Source: an uncultured Nesterenkonia sp.
GTDB taxonomy: Bacteria; Actinomycetota; Actinomycetes; Actinomycetales; Micrococcaceae
DNA: 64,000 nucleotides
Reading direction: 5' to 3'
Assembly: GCA_947494195.1 (NCBI GenBank)
Contig: CANLUC010000002.1
Coordinates: 1 to 64,000, forward strand
This document shows positions 42,772 through 52,135 of the stretch, one piece after another; positions within the stretch are counted from its first letter, which is position 1, and each line of letters opens with the position of its first letter. Made by a program: the position numbers and the translations under genes. Under the pieces are notes generated by a model, which was not told the DNA's origin, did no database searches, and saw only the letters and a list, made by a program, of their open reading frames with translations.

Positions 42772-44475
42772 TCAGCCCTCGGCGGCGCGGTGCGCCGCCA
42801 GGGCCTCGCGGCGCTGCTGCTGCTCCACCGGGTCCGGAACCGGAACCGAAGCCAGCAGCCGCTGCGTGTACGGATGCTGCGGGTCGGTCAGGACCTGCCT
42901 GCCGGTCCCATGCTCCACGAGCCCCCCGCGGTAGAGCACCCCGATGTGATCCGAGAGCATTCCCACCACGGCAAGGTCGTGGCTGATGAACAGGGTGGCG
43001 AAGCCGCGGCGCTCCTGGAGCTCGCTGAAGACCTCCAGCACGCGCGCCTGCACCGAGACATCCAGCGCCGAGGTCGGCTCGTCGGCCACCAGCAGCTCGG
43101 GATCCAGGGCAAGCGCCCGGGCGAGGCTGGCGCGCTGACGCTGACCGCCGGAGAGCTCATGCGGGTAACGCTCGGCATAGTGGGTCGGCAGGTGCACGGA
43201 ATCGAGCAGCTCGCGCACCCGCGCCTTGGTGCTGGCGGCGTCGGTCGCCTCGCCGTGGATCAGCAGGGGCTCAGCGATCGCCTCCCCCACGGTCAGCAGC
43301 GGGTTGAAGCTGGTGGCCGGATCCTGGAAGACGAACCCGACACGGGAGCGCAGCGGACGGAAGGTGCGCTCTTTGTAGTTCACCATCTCGTGGCCGAGCA
43401 CGCTCAGCGATCCGCCGGTGGCGCGGGTCAGTCCGACGATCGCCCGTCCGATGGTGGTCTTGCCGGAGCCGGACTCGCCGACCAGTCCGAGCACCTCGCC
43501 GGGGGCGATCGTGAAGTTCACTCCGCCCACGGCGCGGAACCCTGAACGGCCCAGCCGGCCCGGGTAGACGATCTCCAGATCGCGCGCCTGGACCAACGGG
43601 GCCGCGGGCTCGCCGGGGCCCGCCTCAGCGGTGACCTTATAGGCGGTGTGCGCACCGAGACGCGGCACGGCGCCGAGCAGATGCTGGGTGTATTCGTGCT
43701 GCGGGTTCGCGAACAGGTCCCGGACATCGGCCTCCTCGACCACCTCACCGCGGTACATCACGGCAACGCGGTCGGCGAGGTCGGCGACCACACCCATGTT
43801 GTGGGTGATGAGCACGATGGCGCGGCCGAAGTCGTCACGGATCCGGCGCAGCAGGTCCAGGATCTCGGCCTGCACGGTGACGTCGAGAGCCGTGGTGGGC
43901 TCATCGGCGACGATCACCTTGGACCCCAGCGCCAGCGCCATGGCGATCACCACGCGCTGCTTCTGTCCCCCGGAGAACTGGTGGGGGTAGTGGTCGACCC
44001 GCTTCTCCGGGTCGGGGATGCCGACCGTGCCGAGGATCTCGACGGCGCGTTCCCGCGCCTGCTTCTTGGAGTACTTCCCGTGGGCGCGCAGCCCCTCGGC
44101 GATCTGCCAGCCGACGGTGTAGACCGGGTTCAGCGCGGTGGAGGCCTCCTGGAAGACCATGGCCACGTCGCGACCCCGCACCTGGCGCAGCTGCCCCGGG
44201 GAGAGCTGGACGATGTCGTTGCCTTCGAGCACCACCGCGCCGGAGACGGTGGCGTTGTCCGGCAGCAGCCCGAGGATGGACTTGGCGGTCACGGTCTTGC
44301 CGGAGCCGGACTCGCCGACGATCGCCAGCACCTCACCGGGCTGGACATGCAGCGAGACGCCGTCCACGGCGCTGACCGGCTCGCCGTCGGTGGCGAAGCT
44401 GATGCGCAGATCACGGATGTCCACGGCGGCCTGGGTGGAGGAAGCCGCTCCCTCATGGTTCTGAACAGCGGTCAT
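42772..44475 (-). CDS. Dipeptide/oligopeptide ABC transporter, fused twin ATPase
   Basis: A 567-residue fusion of two OppD/OppF-type ATPases. Each half has Walker A GESGSGKT, an SGGQ signature (SGGQKQRV, SGGQRQRA) and Walker B ending VADEPTTALDV or VADEPTSALDV, with the oligopeptide/dipeptide C-terminal extension. It powers uptake through the two permeases encoded upstream. TGATG overlap with the upstream permease gene supports one operon. Confidence 0.93.
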   Translation of the reverse strand: MTAVQNHEGAASSTQAAVDIRDLRISFATDGEPVSAVDGVSLHVQPGEVLAIVGESGSGKTVTAKSILGLLPDNATVSGAVVLEGNDIVQLSPGQLRQVRGRDVAMVFQEASTALNPVYTVGWQIAEGLRAHGKYSKKQARERAVEILGTVGIPDPEKRVDHYPHQFSGGQKQRVVIAMALALGSKVIVADEPTTALDVTVQAEILDLLRRIRDDFGRAIVLITHNMGVVADLADRVAVMYRGEVVEEADVRDLFANPQHEYTQHLLGAVPRLGAHTAYKVTAEAGPGEPAAPLVQARDLEIVYPGRLGRSGFRAVGGVNFTIAPGEVLGLVGESGSGKTTIGRAIVGLTRATGGSLSVLGHEMVNYKERTFRPLRSRVGFVFQDPATSFNPLLTVGEAIAEPLLIHGEATDAASTKARVRELLDSVHLPTHYAERYPHELSGGQRQRASLARALALDPELLVADEPTSALDVSVQARVLEVFSELQERRGFATLFISHDLAVVGMLSDHIGVLYRGGLVEHGTGRQVLTDPQHPYTQRLLASVPVPDPVEQQQRREALAAHRAAEG

Positions 44476-45530
44476 CACGCGGCTCCCTTCATGGCCGTGG
44501 CGGTCCGTCGGGGCACGCGCTTGGGGCGGCGGCGGATGCGCAGTCGCGGATCGGAGAGGTCGTTGAGCGACTCACCGACCAGGGTGATGCCCAGCACGAG
44601 CAGCACGATGGCGGCGCCTGGGAAGACACCGGTCCACCAGATGCCCCCGGCGACGTCGGAGATCGCGCGGTTGAGGTCATAGCCCCATTCCGAGGCGGCG
44701 GTGGGGTTGATGCCGAAGCCGAGGAAGCCCAGCCCGGCGAGGGTGAGGATCGCTTCGGAGGCGTTGAGCGTGATGATCAGCGGCAGCGAGCGGGTGGCGT
44801 TGCGCAGCACGTGCCGGGAGAGGATCCGCGGCGTGGAGGCGCCCAGCACCCGGGCGGACTCCACGAAGGGCTCCGCCTTCAGCCGGACCGTCTCGGCGCG
44901 CACCACGCGGAAGTACTGCGGCACGAAGACCACGGTGATGGAGATGGCGGCCGCGAGGATGCCGCTGATGAAACCGGACTCGCCGCCGGAGATCATGATC
45001 GAGACCACGATGGCGAGCAGAAGCGAGGGGAAGGCGTAGATGGCGTCCGCGATGGTGACCAGAATTCGATCCAGCCACCCGCCCAGGTAGCCCGAGATCA
45101 GGCCCAGCGCGATGCCCAGGAAGATCGAGAGAACGACGGCGAGCACCACGGTCAGCACCGCGGTCTGGGCGCCCCAGACCACGCGGGAGAAGACGTCGTA
45201 GCCGCCCACGGTGGTGCCCCACCAGAACTGCGCCGAGGGAGCCCCCTGTCGGGGGAAGTTGCCCCCGGCGTCGGAGAGCTGGTTGAAGCCGTAGGGGGCG
45301 ATTAGCGGAGCGAACACCGCCGCGATGAGGAACACCGCGCAGAGCACCATGCCGGCGATGAGCATGCCACGCTGCAGTCCGGTGCTGCGGCGCAGCTGCC
45401 AGACGACGGGGAGCCGTTTCCAGCGCGGTTCACGCTGGCGGGCCTGGCCGGTGGCGACGGGATCGGTGTCCGAGGCGGAGCTCTCCACGGGTTCCGGGAC
45501 GGAGGAATGGTCATCAGTGGGAACAGACAT
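44475..45530 (-). CDS. ABC transporter permease, DppC-like
   Basis: A 351-residue BPD_transp_1 permease with a 40-residue cytoplasmic N-terminus, first helix at about 55-77, five more helices, and the EAA loop around ARVLGASTPRILSRHVLRN. It should form a heterodimer channel with the DppB-like subunit two bases upstream. Confidence 0.92.
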   Translation of the reverse strand: MSVPTDDHSSVPEPVESSASDTDPVATGQARQREPRWKRLPVVWQLRRSTGLQRGMLIAGMVLCAVFLIAAVFAPLIAPYGFNQLSDAGGNFPRQGAPSAQFWWGTTVGGYDVFSRVVWGAQTAVLTVVLAVVLSIFLGIALGLISGYLGGWLDRILVTIADAIYAFPSLLLAIVVSIMISGGESGFISGILAAAISITVVFVPQYFRVVRAETVRLKAEPFVESARVLGASTPRILSRHVLRNATRSLPLIITLNASEAILTLAGLGFLGFGINPTAASEWGYDLNRAISDVAGGIWWTGVFPGAAIVLLVLGITLVGESLNDLSDPRLRIRRRPKRVPRRTATAMKGAA

Positions 45531-45532
45531 GG

Positions 45533-46609
45533 TCAGTACCTCACTCTCGGGTCGATCAATGCGGCAAGGACGTCCACAGCGAAGTTGGTCAGTGCGACGA
45601 TCACCGCGAGCAGCGCCACGATCCCCTGCACGGCCACGAAGTCGCGGGCGCCGAGGTACTGGGCGAGCTGGAAGCCCAGTCCGCGCCAGCCGAACGCCGT
45701 CTCGGTCAGGATGGCACCGCCGAGCATCAGCGCGATCTGCATGCCCATCACGGTGATGATCGGGATCAGCGCCGGCTTATAGGCGTGCTTGCGCAGCAGT
45801 CGGCCTTCCCGCACACCGCGGGAGCGGGCGGCGTCGACATAGTCCATGGAGAGGGTGCCGATGAGGTTGGTGCGCACCAGCCGCAGGAAGACTCCTGCGG
45901 TGAGCAGACCCAGAGCGACGGCGGGCAGCACCGCGTGCGCGAGCACGTCTGAGATCAGGTCCCAGCGGCCGGTGCGCAGCGCGTCGATGATGTTGATGCC
46001 CGTGGAGCCGGAGATCCGGTCGAGCACCAGCTGGGTGCTCGTGCTCGCTCGGCCTCCCAGCGGGAACCAGCCGAGCCAGACGGAGAAGACGAGCTTCAGC
46101 AGCAGGGCGGCGAAGAACACCGGAGTGGCGTAGCAGAGGATCGCGAAGATCCGCAGCAGCGCATCCGGGATCTGATCGCGGCGGTAGGCGGCGAAGCGTC
46201 CCAGCGGGATGCCGACCGCGAGCGCGACGATCAGCGAGTAGATGACCAGCTCGAGCGTGCCGGTGCCGTAAGTCACCAGGATCTCGCTGATCTCACGGTT
46301 GTCCGTGAGGGTGCGGCCGAAGTCGCCGGTGAAGATCTGACCGATGTACTCGAAGTACTGCACCAGCACGGGCCGGTCGTAGCCGGCCTCGGCGAGGCGG
46401 GCGGCGAGCTGATCGGGGGTCAGTCGACCTCCGACCGAGGCGGAGATCGGATCACCGACCACCCGCATGAGGAAGAAGACCAGCGTCACCAGGATGAACA
46501 CGGTCGGGATGATCAGCAGGAACCTGACCAGGATGTAGCGGCCCAGACCACCGCCTCCGGATTTCTTTCCGGCGGCGGCCGGAGGCGTTGCTGTGTCAGC
46601 GACGGTCAC
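45533..46609 (-). CDS. ABC transporter permease, DppB-like
   Basis: A 358-residue permease: N-terminal helix with LIIPTVFILVTLVFFLMRVVGDP (typical of OppB/DppB), then six helices and the EAA loop DAARSRGVREGRLLRKHAYKP. GTG start at 46607-46609 after AGAGGACCAGC. It lies 98 bases after the solute-binding protein gene, with a hairpin in that gap. Confidence 0.92.
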   Translation of the reverse strand: MTVADTATPPAAAGKKSGGGGLGRYILVRFLLIIPTVFILVTLVFFLMRVVGDPISASVGGRLTPDQLAARLAEAGYDRPVLVQYFEYIGQIFTGDFGRTLTDNREISEILVTYGTGTLELVIYSLIVALAVGIPLGRFAAYRRDQIPDALLRIFAILCYATPVFFAALLLKLVFSVWLGWFPLGGRASTSTQLVLDRISGSTGINIIDALRTGRWDLISDVLAHAVLPAVALGLLTAGVFLRLVRTNLIGTLSMDYVDAARSRGVREGRLLRKHAYKPALIPIITVMGMQIALMLGGAILTETAFGWRGLGFQLAQYLGARDFVAVQGIVALLAVIVALTNFAVDVLAALIDPRVRY

Positions 46610-46651
46610 GCTGGTCCTCTTCTCTCAGGGGTTCTCATGTGATGCTGCCCA

Positions 46652-46679
46652 GACCTGCTGACCCGCGGATCAGCAGGTC
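46652..46679 (-). terminator. Intercistronic hairpin after solute-binding protein gene
   Basis: Perfect ten-base arms (46652-46661 and 46670-46679) with an eight-base loop lie between the binding-protein gene and the permease gene. Such a structure often attenuates or stabilises mRNA so that the binding protein is made in excess. There is no T tract. Confidence 0.55.
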
Positions 46680-46707
46680 AGCCGATCGGCGGGTCAGCAG
46701 GGGGATG

Positions 46708-48342
46708 TCAGCGGGTCAGCGAGCCGTAGCGGAACTTGAAGGACGCATCCAGCGTCACGCCTTCGATGTCATTGGCCGAGACCGCCACCTGGGCGCCCTG
46801 GAGGTACGGCAGCGTGGAGAGATCCTCTGCCACCAGCTCCTGGGCCTGCGTGATCATCTCTTCGCGCTCTGCCTCGTCCGGAGTGCTGGCCTGCTCCAGG
46901 ATGAGGTCATTGACCTCCTGGTCGGAGTAACCGTTGACCAGGAAGTTCTCCTCCAGGAAGAACGGGGAGAGGTAGTTGTCTGCATCGGAGTAGTCCGGGA
47001 ACCAGCCGAGCTGGTAGGCCGGATAGACACCCTCCACGCGCTCCGCGTTGTAGGTGTCCCACAGCGTGGACTGCAGGTTGACCTCGAAGAGACCATCGGA
47101 TTCCAGCTGGCTCTCGATCATGGCGTATTCCTCATCCGAGGAGTTGCCGTAGTGATCGGGGCTGTACTGGAGGTTCAGCTCGACGGGAGTCTCGATGCCG
47201 GCCTCCTCCAGCTTGCTGGCAGCGGCCTCTGCATCCGGTCCGCCTTCGCCGTCGCCGTACATCTCCATGAGCGGCTCGGCCGCGCCGGTCAGCCCCTCGG
47301 GGACGTAGGAGTACAGCGGGGTGTAGGTGCCCTGGTAGATCTCTTCGCTCAGCGCCTCGCGGTCCAGCAGGTCCGCAGCAGCCTGGCGCACGGCCAGCGC
47401 CTGCTCCTCGTCGGCGTCCTCGGTCTCGGCGCCGAAGGGCTGGGTGTTGAAGTCGAAGACCATGTAGCGGATCTCGCCGCCGGGTCCGTCGTGCACGGTG
47501 ACGTTGTCGTCCTCGCGCAGGTCACCGAGGTCGGTGGGGCTCAGGTTGCGGAAGGCCAGATCGATGTCGCCCTCCTGCACAGCCAGCTTGAGCTGGGTCT
47601 CCTCGGTGAAGTACTGCGCGGTGATGACGTCGGTCTCTGCCGCGTCGAGCAGACCCTGGTAGTCCTCGAAGGCCTCGTAGCGGACCAGCTCGTTCTCGGT
47701 GTAGTCGGTGATCGCGTACTGACCCGCGAACGCGTCGCCCTCGACGATCTCCTCGGAGGGGGTCAGCTCGGTGGGAGAGAAGACGTCCTCATCCACGATC
47801 GGGCCCACGGGGGAGGAGAGGATCTGCGGGAACGTCTGATCGTTCTCGCTCTTGAGGTTGAAGACCACGGTCTGCTCATCCGGAGCCTCGACGCTGTCCA
47901 GGTTGTAGAGCAGGGAGGACGGTCCGTTGGGATCCGCGATCTCCAGCTGGCGGTCGAAGGTGAACTTCACATCGGAGGAGGTCAGCTCGTTGCCGTTGGC
48001 GAAGGTCAGACCTTCCTTCAGCGTGACGGTGTACTGCGTGGGCTCGGTGAACTCCGCGGACTCGGCGATATCCGGCTCGACGTCCGGGCTGCCATAGGGG
48101 GTGTTCATCAGGAACGGATACACCTGGTTCTGCACTAAGAAGGAGCCGTTGTCGTAGGAACCGGCCGGGTCCAGCGAGGTGACGACGTCCGTGGTGCCGA
48201 TCGCGATGCTGCCGCCGGAATCCTCCCCGTCGCCTCCGCCGTCGATGTTCTCGGTCTCTGCGCATGAAGCCAGCACGAGTGCCAGGCTGGCGGTGAGAGC
48301 GACCGCGCTGAAAGCACGGCGCCGATGTCCTGAGAATGCCAT
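46708..48342 (-). CDS. Family 5 extracellular solute-binding lipoprotein
   Basis: A 544-residue SBP_bac_5 protein with signal peptide and lipobox (LVLASC, Cys about 27), a Gly/Asp/Ser tether and the SBP family 5 body (TSLDPAGSYDNGSFLVQN, LTSSDVKFTFDR). It is very acidic. It binds peptides or similar solutes outside the cell and feeds the transporter encoded downstream. ATG follows AAGGACTTGACAC. Confidence 0.93.
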   Translation of the reverse strand: MAFSGHRRRAFSAVALTASLALVLASCAETENIDGGGDGEDSGGSIAIGTTDVVTSLDPAGSYDNGSFLVQNQVYPFLMNTPYGSPDVEPDIAESAEFTEPTQYTVTLKEGLTFANGNELTSSDVKFTFDRQLEIADPNGPSSLLYNLDSVEAPDEQTVVFNLKSENDQTFPQILSSPVGPIVDEDVFSPTELTPSEEIVEGDAFAGQYAITDYTENELVRYEAFEDYQGLLDAAETDVITAQYFTEETQLKLAVQEGDIDLAFRNLSPTDLGDLREDDNVTVHDGPGGEIRYMVFDFNTQPFGAETEDADEEQALAVRQAAADLLDREALSEEIYQGTYTPLYSYVPEGLTGAAEPLMEMYGDGEGGPDAEAAASKLEEAGIETPVELNLQYSPDHYGNSSDEEYAMIESQLESDGLFEVNLQSTLWDTYNAERVEGVYPAYQLGWFPDYSDADNYLSPFFLEENFLVNGYSDQEVNDLILEQASTPDEAEREEMITQAQELVAEDLSTLPYLQGAQVAVSANDIEGVTLDASFKFRYGSLTR

Positions 48343-48590
48343 GTGTCAAGTCCTTGCGAGTGATGGGCGACCGTCGGCGGGGTGCTGCGGCGGCCGAGGA
48401 CACGGTGAGTCCTACGCGTCCGGCGTCAATTGAAACACACAACATTCTCGCCAGATGACACGCGTGGAGGATTTATTCAGAATGTAATGCTTGCGTGCAT
48501 GTCGGGTTCCGGTGAAAAATCCTGTGTGCTGGTGTACTGGCACCGGACCCTCTCAACTCGTATCTCAACCCCCAGGAACAGGTGGTCTCG

Positions 48591-49127
48591 ATGAGCAGCG
48601 TAGAGATTCTCAAGGATGTCGCACGGCGCCCCCGGGACGAGGCGCAGGCGCTGCGTTCCGCCCTGACCCCCACCCTGCTGAACGCGCATCCGCACCATGA
48701 CAACTCCATCGCCTGGCTGCTGTGGCATTCAGCTCGGGAGATCGACGAACAGATCGCCACCCTCTCCGGGCAGGAGACGGTGTGGACCGCCCAGGGGTTC
48801 GACGGGCGCTTCAACCTGGGCCTGGAGGACCACGACATGGGATTCGGGCATTCCTCGAGCCAGGCCCGGAAGATCCATGTCGAGGACGCCGACCTGCTGC
48901 TGGAGCACCTCGACGCGGTCGTCCAGGCGCACCTGGACTACCTGGACTCGCTCAGCGATGCGGACCTGGACGAAGTCATCGACGAGCAGTGGGATCCGCC
49001 GGTGACCCGCTCGGCACGGCTGGTCAGCGCCTCACTCGACGCCGTGGCCCACGTCAACCAGGCCGCCTACATCACCGGGATGGGTGCGGAGGCGTTCGAC
49101 GCGGACCACGCCCACCAGGTGGATTGA
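48591..49127 (+). CDS. DinB/DUF664-family protein
   Basis: A 178-residue four-helix protein. Metal-ligand type His in IAWLLWHSAREIDEQ and in DAVAHVNQAAYITGMG match the DinB/DUF664 superfamily, which includes mycothiol-dependent enzymes in actinobacteria. It may use mycothiol as cofactor; the substrate is unknown. ATG at 48591 is chosen over a GTG three codons earlier. Confidence 0.8.
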   Translation: MSSVEILKDVARRPRDEAQALRSALTPTLLNAHPHHDNSIAWLLWHSAREIDEQIATLSGQETVWTAQGFDGRFNLGLEDHDMGFGHSSSQARKIHVEDADLLLEHLDAVVQAHLDYLDSLSDADLDEVIDEQWDPPVTRSARLVSASLDAVAHVNQAAYITGMGAEAFDADHAHQVD

Positions 49128-49229
49128 CCCCCAGGTCACCCCAGCGAGATTCACGACACCCAGACACACGACGACGGCGCGCAACATTCCCCGCCGACCA
49201 AAAGCTCGCCACCATGGTTTAGTGGTGAC

Positions 49230-50312
49230 ATGCCAGCGCGCATCAGCTCCATCGGCACGGCCCTGCCGGAGACCTCGGTCCCGCAGCAGGACCTGCGTGC
49301 CTTCTTCGCCGACCAGCCCGACGTCAGCAGACTGACCCGTCGGCTGATCGGCGCAGCCTTCGACGCCGCCGGCATCGAGACGCGCCACACGGTGCTCACC
49401 GGCCTGGGCGGTTCTCCCGATGGAGAGTTCATCGGCGAAGACGCCACCCTGCTGACACCTGGCACGGGTACACGCAACGATCTCTATCGCGACGCCGCAC
49501 CGCGGCTCGCCGCACAAGCCGCGCGCCGCGCCCTCGCCGAGGGGGAGATCTCCCCCCGCCAGATCAGCCACGTGGTCACGGTCTCCTGCACGGGGTTCTT
49601 CGCGCCCGGGTTGGACTACCGGCTGATCCGCGACCTGGGCCTGCCCGAGACCGTGGAGCGCAGCCACCTGGGCTTCATGGGCTGCGCCGCCGCACTGCCG
49701 GGACTGCGCCTGGCCTCCCAGATCACCGATTCCCGCCCTGAGGCAGTGGTGCTGGTGGTCTGCGTGGAGCTGTGCTCGCTGCACATCCGCGACACCGCTG
49801 ATGCTGAACAGATCGTTGCGGCCTCGGTCTTCGCCGACGGCGCGGCCGCCGCCGTGGTCACCGCCGACGACGCCGTGGGCCGGTCCGGGGGGATCATGCT
49901 TGAACGCTTCACCACCGCGCTGACCAGCGACGGAGAATCCGACATGGTATGGACCATCGGTGACCACGGCTTCAACATGACGCTCTCCGCCGAGGTCCCG
50001 CGCATCATCGGACGCGAGATCCGCGCCGCCGTCGACCGCTTCCTCGGCGACGCGGAGCCGCCGTCGACCTGGGCGGTGCACCCCGGGGGACGCAGCGTGC
50101 TGGACCGCGTGGAAGCCGGCCTGGCGCTGGAGCCCTCCGCCCTGGACTCCTCCCGGGCGGTGCTGCGCGAGCACGGCAACATGTCCAGCGCCACCATCCT
50201 GTTCATCCTGCGCCGGCTCCTGGAGGACCCCGCGGTCTCCGGGCCGATCGCCGCGCTGGCCTTCGGCCCCGGGCTCACCGTGGAATCCGCGCTGATGCAC
50301 AAGAGCGGCTGA
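49230..50312 (+). CDS. Type III polyketide synthase
   Basis: A 360-residue chalcone/stilbene synthase-family enzyme. The catalytic triad is visible: Cys120 in VTVSCTGFFAPGLD, His284 in AVHPGGRSVLD and Asn317 in EHGNMSSATILF. It condenses an acyl starter with malonyl-CoA units to make resorcinol, pyrone or phloroglucinol-type products. It opens a cluster with a methyltransferase, an FAD oxidoreductase and a UbiA-type enzyme. The ribosome site is weak. Confidence 0.93.
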   Translation: MPARISSIGTALPETSVPQQDLRAFFADQPDVSRLTRRLIGAAFDAAGIETRHTVLTGLGGSPDGEFIGEDATLLTPGTGTRNDLYRDAAPRLAAQAARRALAEGEISPRQISHVVTVSCTGFFAPGLDYRLIRDLGLPETVERSHLGFMGCAAALPGLRLASQITDSRPEAVVLVVCVELCSLHIRDTADAEQIVAASVFADGAAAAVVTADDAVGRSGGIMLERFTTALTSDGESDMVWTIGDHGFNMTLSAEVPRIIGREIRAAVDRFLGDAEPPSTWAVHPGGRSVLDRVEAGLALEPSALDSSRAVLREHGNMSSATILFILRRLLEDPAVSGPIAALAFGPGLTVESALMHKSG

Positions 50313-50324
50313 GCCGAGACCCCG

Positions 50325-51026
50325 ATGAGCCGCCTCGACCTCTCCACCCGCGATGAGCAGCTGCGTGAGCTCATGGATGACCCGGACTGCGATCCGCAGC
50401 GCCTGCAGGCCACGCTGCGGCGCTTCGGACTGGTCAACCGGCTGATCTCCGGCTGGGACCTGATCTACCGCCGACGGCTGCGCAGCCTGCTGACCAGCTT
50501 CGACCGGCCCTCCCGCGTGCTGGACCTCGGCTCCGGCGGCGGCGACGTGCTGACCCGGCTGGCCCAGCTCGCCGCGGCAGACGGCATCACCGTGGAGTGG
50601 ACCGGCGCCGACCCGGACCCGCGCGCCCACGAATCGGCGCTGCGCCGAGCCCAGCCGGGGATCACCTTCCGCTGCGCAGACGCCGAGGAGCTGATCTCCG
50701 GCGGGGAGAGCTTCGACCTCGTGCTCTCCAACCACGTGCTCCACCATCTGGACACCGATGAGCTGCGGCAGTTCACCGCCGCGTCCCAGCAGCTCTCCTC
50801 CGGCACGGTGCTCCACGCGGACATCGCCCGCGGTCGCCTCGCCTATGGGCTCTACGCCGTGGCCATCACCCCGGTCGCGCCCGGGACCTTCCTGCGCACC
50901 GACGGGCTGCGCTCGATCCGGCGCAGCTACCAGCGCGCCGAGCTGGCCGCTGCGCTGGGCCCGGACTGGGAGGTCTCCTCCCCCGCCCCCTTCCGACTGC
51001 TCGCCCAGGGGCCCGGCCGTGGCTGA
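50325..51026 (+). CDS. Class I SAM-dependent methyltransferase
   Basis: A 233-residue Rossmann methyltransferase: VLDLGSGGGDVLTRLA (SAM motif I at about residues 65-80), GADPDPRAHESAL (motif II) and FDLVLSNHVLHHLDTDEL (motif IV). It begins 12 bases after the PKS stop and overlaps the oxidoreductase gene by eight bases, so it very likely methylates the polyketide product. Confidence 0.9.
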   Translation: MSRLDLSTRDEQLRELMDDPDCDPQRLQATLRRFGLVNRLISGWDLIYRRRLRSLLTSFDRPSRVLDLGSGGGDVLTRLAQLAAADGITVEWTGADPDPRAHESALRRAQPGITFRCADAEELISGGESFDLVLSNHVLHHLDTDELRQFTAASQQLSSGTVLHADIARGRLAYGLYAVAITPVAPGTFLRTDGLRSIRRSYQRAELAAALGPDWEVSSPAPFRLLAQGPGRG

Positions 51027-52131
51027 GGTCATCGTCATCGGCGCCGGACCGGTGGGCCTGCTGCTGGCCGCCGAGCTGTTCCGCCTCGGCATCAGCGTGG
51101 AGGTCCTCGAGGCGCGCGAGGAGCCCGGGTCCGACAGCCGGGCGATCGGCATCCACGCCCCGGCGCTGGCCGCCCTGCAGCGCTCAGGACTCACGGCGGC
51201 GCTGCTGGAGCACGCCGTGCACGTGCGGCGCGGCGAGGCCCGATCCGAGGGTCGACTGCTGGGCACCGTGCGCTTCGACCGGCTCTCCACCCGGTTCCCC
51301 TTCGTCGCCACCCTGCCGCAGGCGGCCACCGAGGCCGTGATCTCCCGGGTGGCGCCGGAGCCGCGGCGCGGGGTCCGGGTCATCGCACTCTCCGCCCGAC
51401 CCCAACACGTGGAGGTGCGCACCAGCCACGGAGACCGGCGCGCCCCGCTCGTGGTCCTGGCTGGCGGCTGGCGCTCCCGGGAGCTCGTCTATCGAGACCC
51501 GGTGGCGCACACCTATCCGGACCGTTACCTCATGACCGACGCCAAGGTCTCCGACCGTCAGGACCAGGGCACGGCAGTGGTGCACCTGGAGACCTCCGGG
51601 GTGCTGGAATCCTTCCCGCTCCCAGGACGACGACGCCGCTTCGTCGCCTGGGACTCCCCCGATGCCTCCACCGCGCCGGAGCAGCGGCTGGAACGGATGC
51701 AGCGACTTCTGGCCGTCCACGGTGAATCGGTCACCGCCGAGGTGACCGGGTTCGGAGTGCGTCGCTTCGTCGCCCCGCAGCTGCGCAATGGACGCCTCCT
51801 GGTGATCGGCGACGCCGCCCACGAGGTCAGCCCGATCGGCGGACAGGGGATGAACCTGGGCCTGCTCGATGCCGCCACCCTCGCCCCGCTGCTGACGAAA
51901 TGGGTCAATACCGGAGTCGCGCCGGAGGAGGGCCTGCAGCGGTGGGAGCAGAACCGGCTGCGCTCGGCGCGCCGTGCAGCGCATCTGGCAGGACTGAACA
52001 CTCGGCTGGGCAGACCCGTGGGGTCAACCGTGAACACGCTGCGCAGCGGCGGACTGCAGCTGATGCTGGGGCCGGGCACCGGACGGCTCTTCGCCCGCGC
52101 CTACGCGATGGGCTTCGACTCCGCAGCCTGA
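51019..52131 (+). CDS. FAD-dependent aromatic-ring monooxygenase-like oxidoreductase
   Basis: A 370-residue PHBH-like flavoprotein: VIVIGAGPVGLLLAAELFRLG (FAD dinucleotide fold), a GD motif NGRLLVIGDAAHEVSPIGGQGMNLGLLDA at about 265-292. GTG at 51019 is the start; the open frame upstream overlaps the methyltransferase. It probably hydroxylates the type III PKS product, for example toward a quinone-type lipid. The active-site DG motif region is short, so full activity is inferred. Confidence 0.9.
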   Translation: MAEVIVIGAGPVGLLLAAELFRLGISVEVLEAREEPGSDSRAIGIHAPALAALQRSGLTAALLEHAVHVRRGEARSEGRLLGTVRFDRLSTRFPFVATLPQAATEAVISRVAPEPRRGVRVIALSARPQHVEVRTSHGDRRAPLVVLAGGWRSRELVYRDPVAHTYPDRYLMTDAKVSDRQDQGTAVVHLETSGVLESFPLPGRRRRFVAWDSPDASTAPEQRLERMQRLLAVHGESVTAEVTGFGVRRFVAPQLRNGRLLVIGDAAHEVSPIGGQGMNLGLLDAATLAPLLTKWVNTGVAPEEGLQRWEQNRLRSARRAAHLAGLNTRLGRPVGSTVNTLRSGGLQLMLGPGTGRLFARAYAMGFDSAA

Positions 52132-52135
52132 GTTC

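Noticed and set aside
46650-46720. Short tandem repeat array of CTGACCCGC-like words
   Set aside because: The words are irregularly spaced and in both orientations; best explained as part of the intercistronic hairpin.
46588-48138. 516-residue plus-strand open frame opposite the solute-binding protein gene
   Set aside because: Antisense shadow; the minus-strand frame has a lipobox and clear family 5 binding-protein motifs.
49032-51422. 796-residue antisense open frame across the type III PKS locus
   Set aside because: High-GC antisense artefact of the PKS, methyltransferase and oxidoreductase genes; composition is Gly/Ala/Glu/Gln-biased with no domains.
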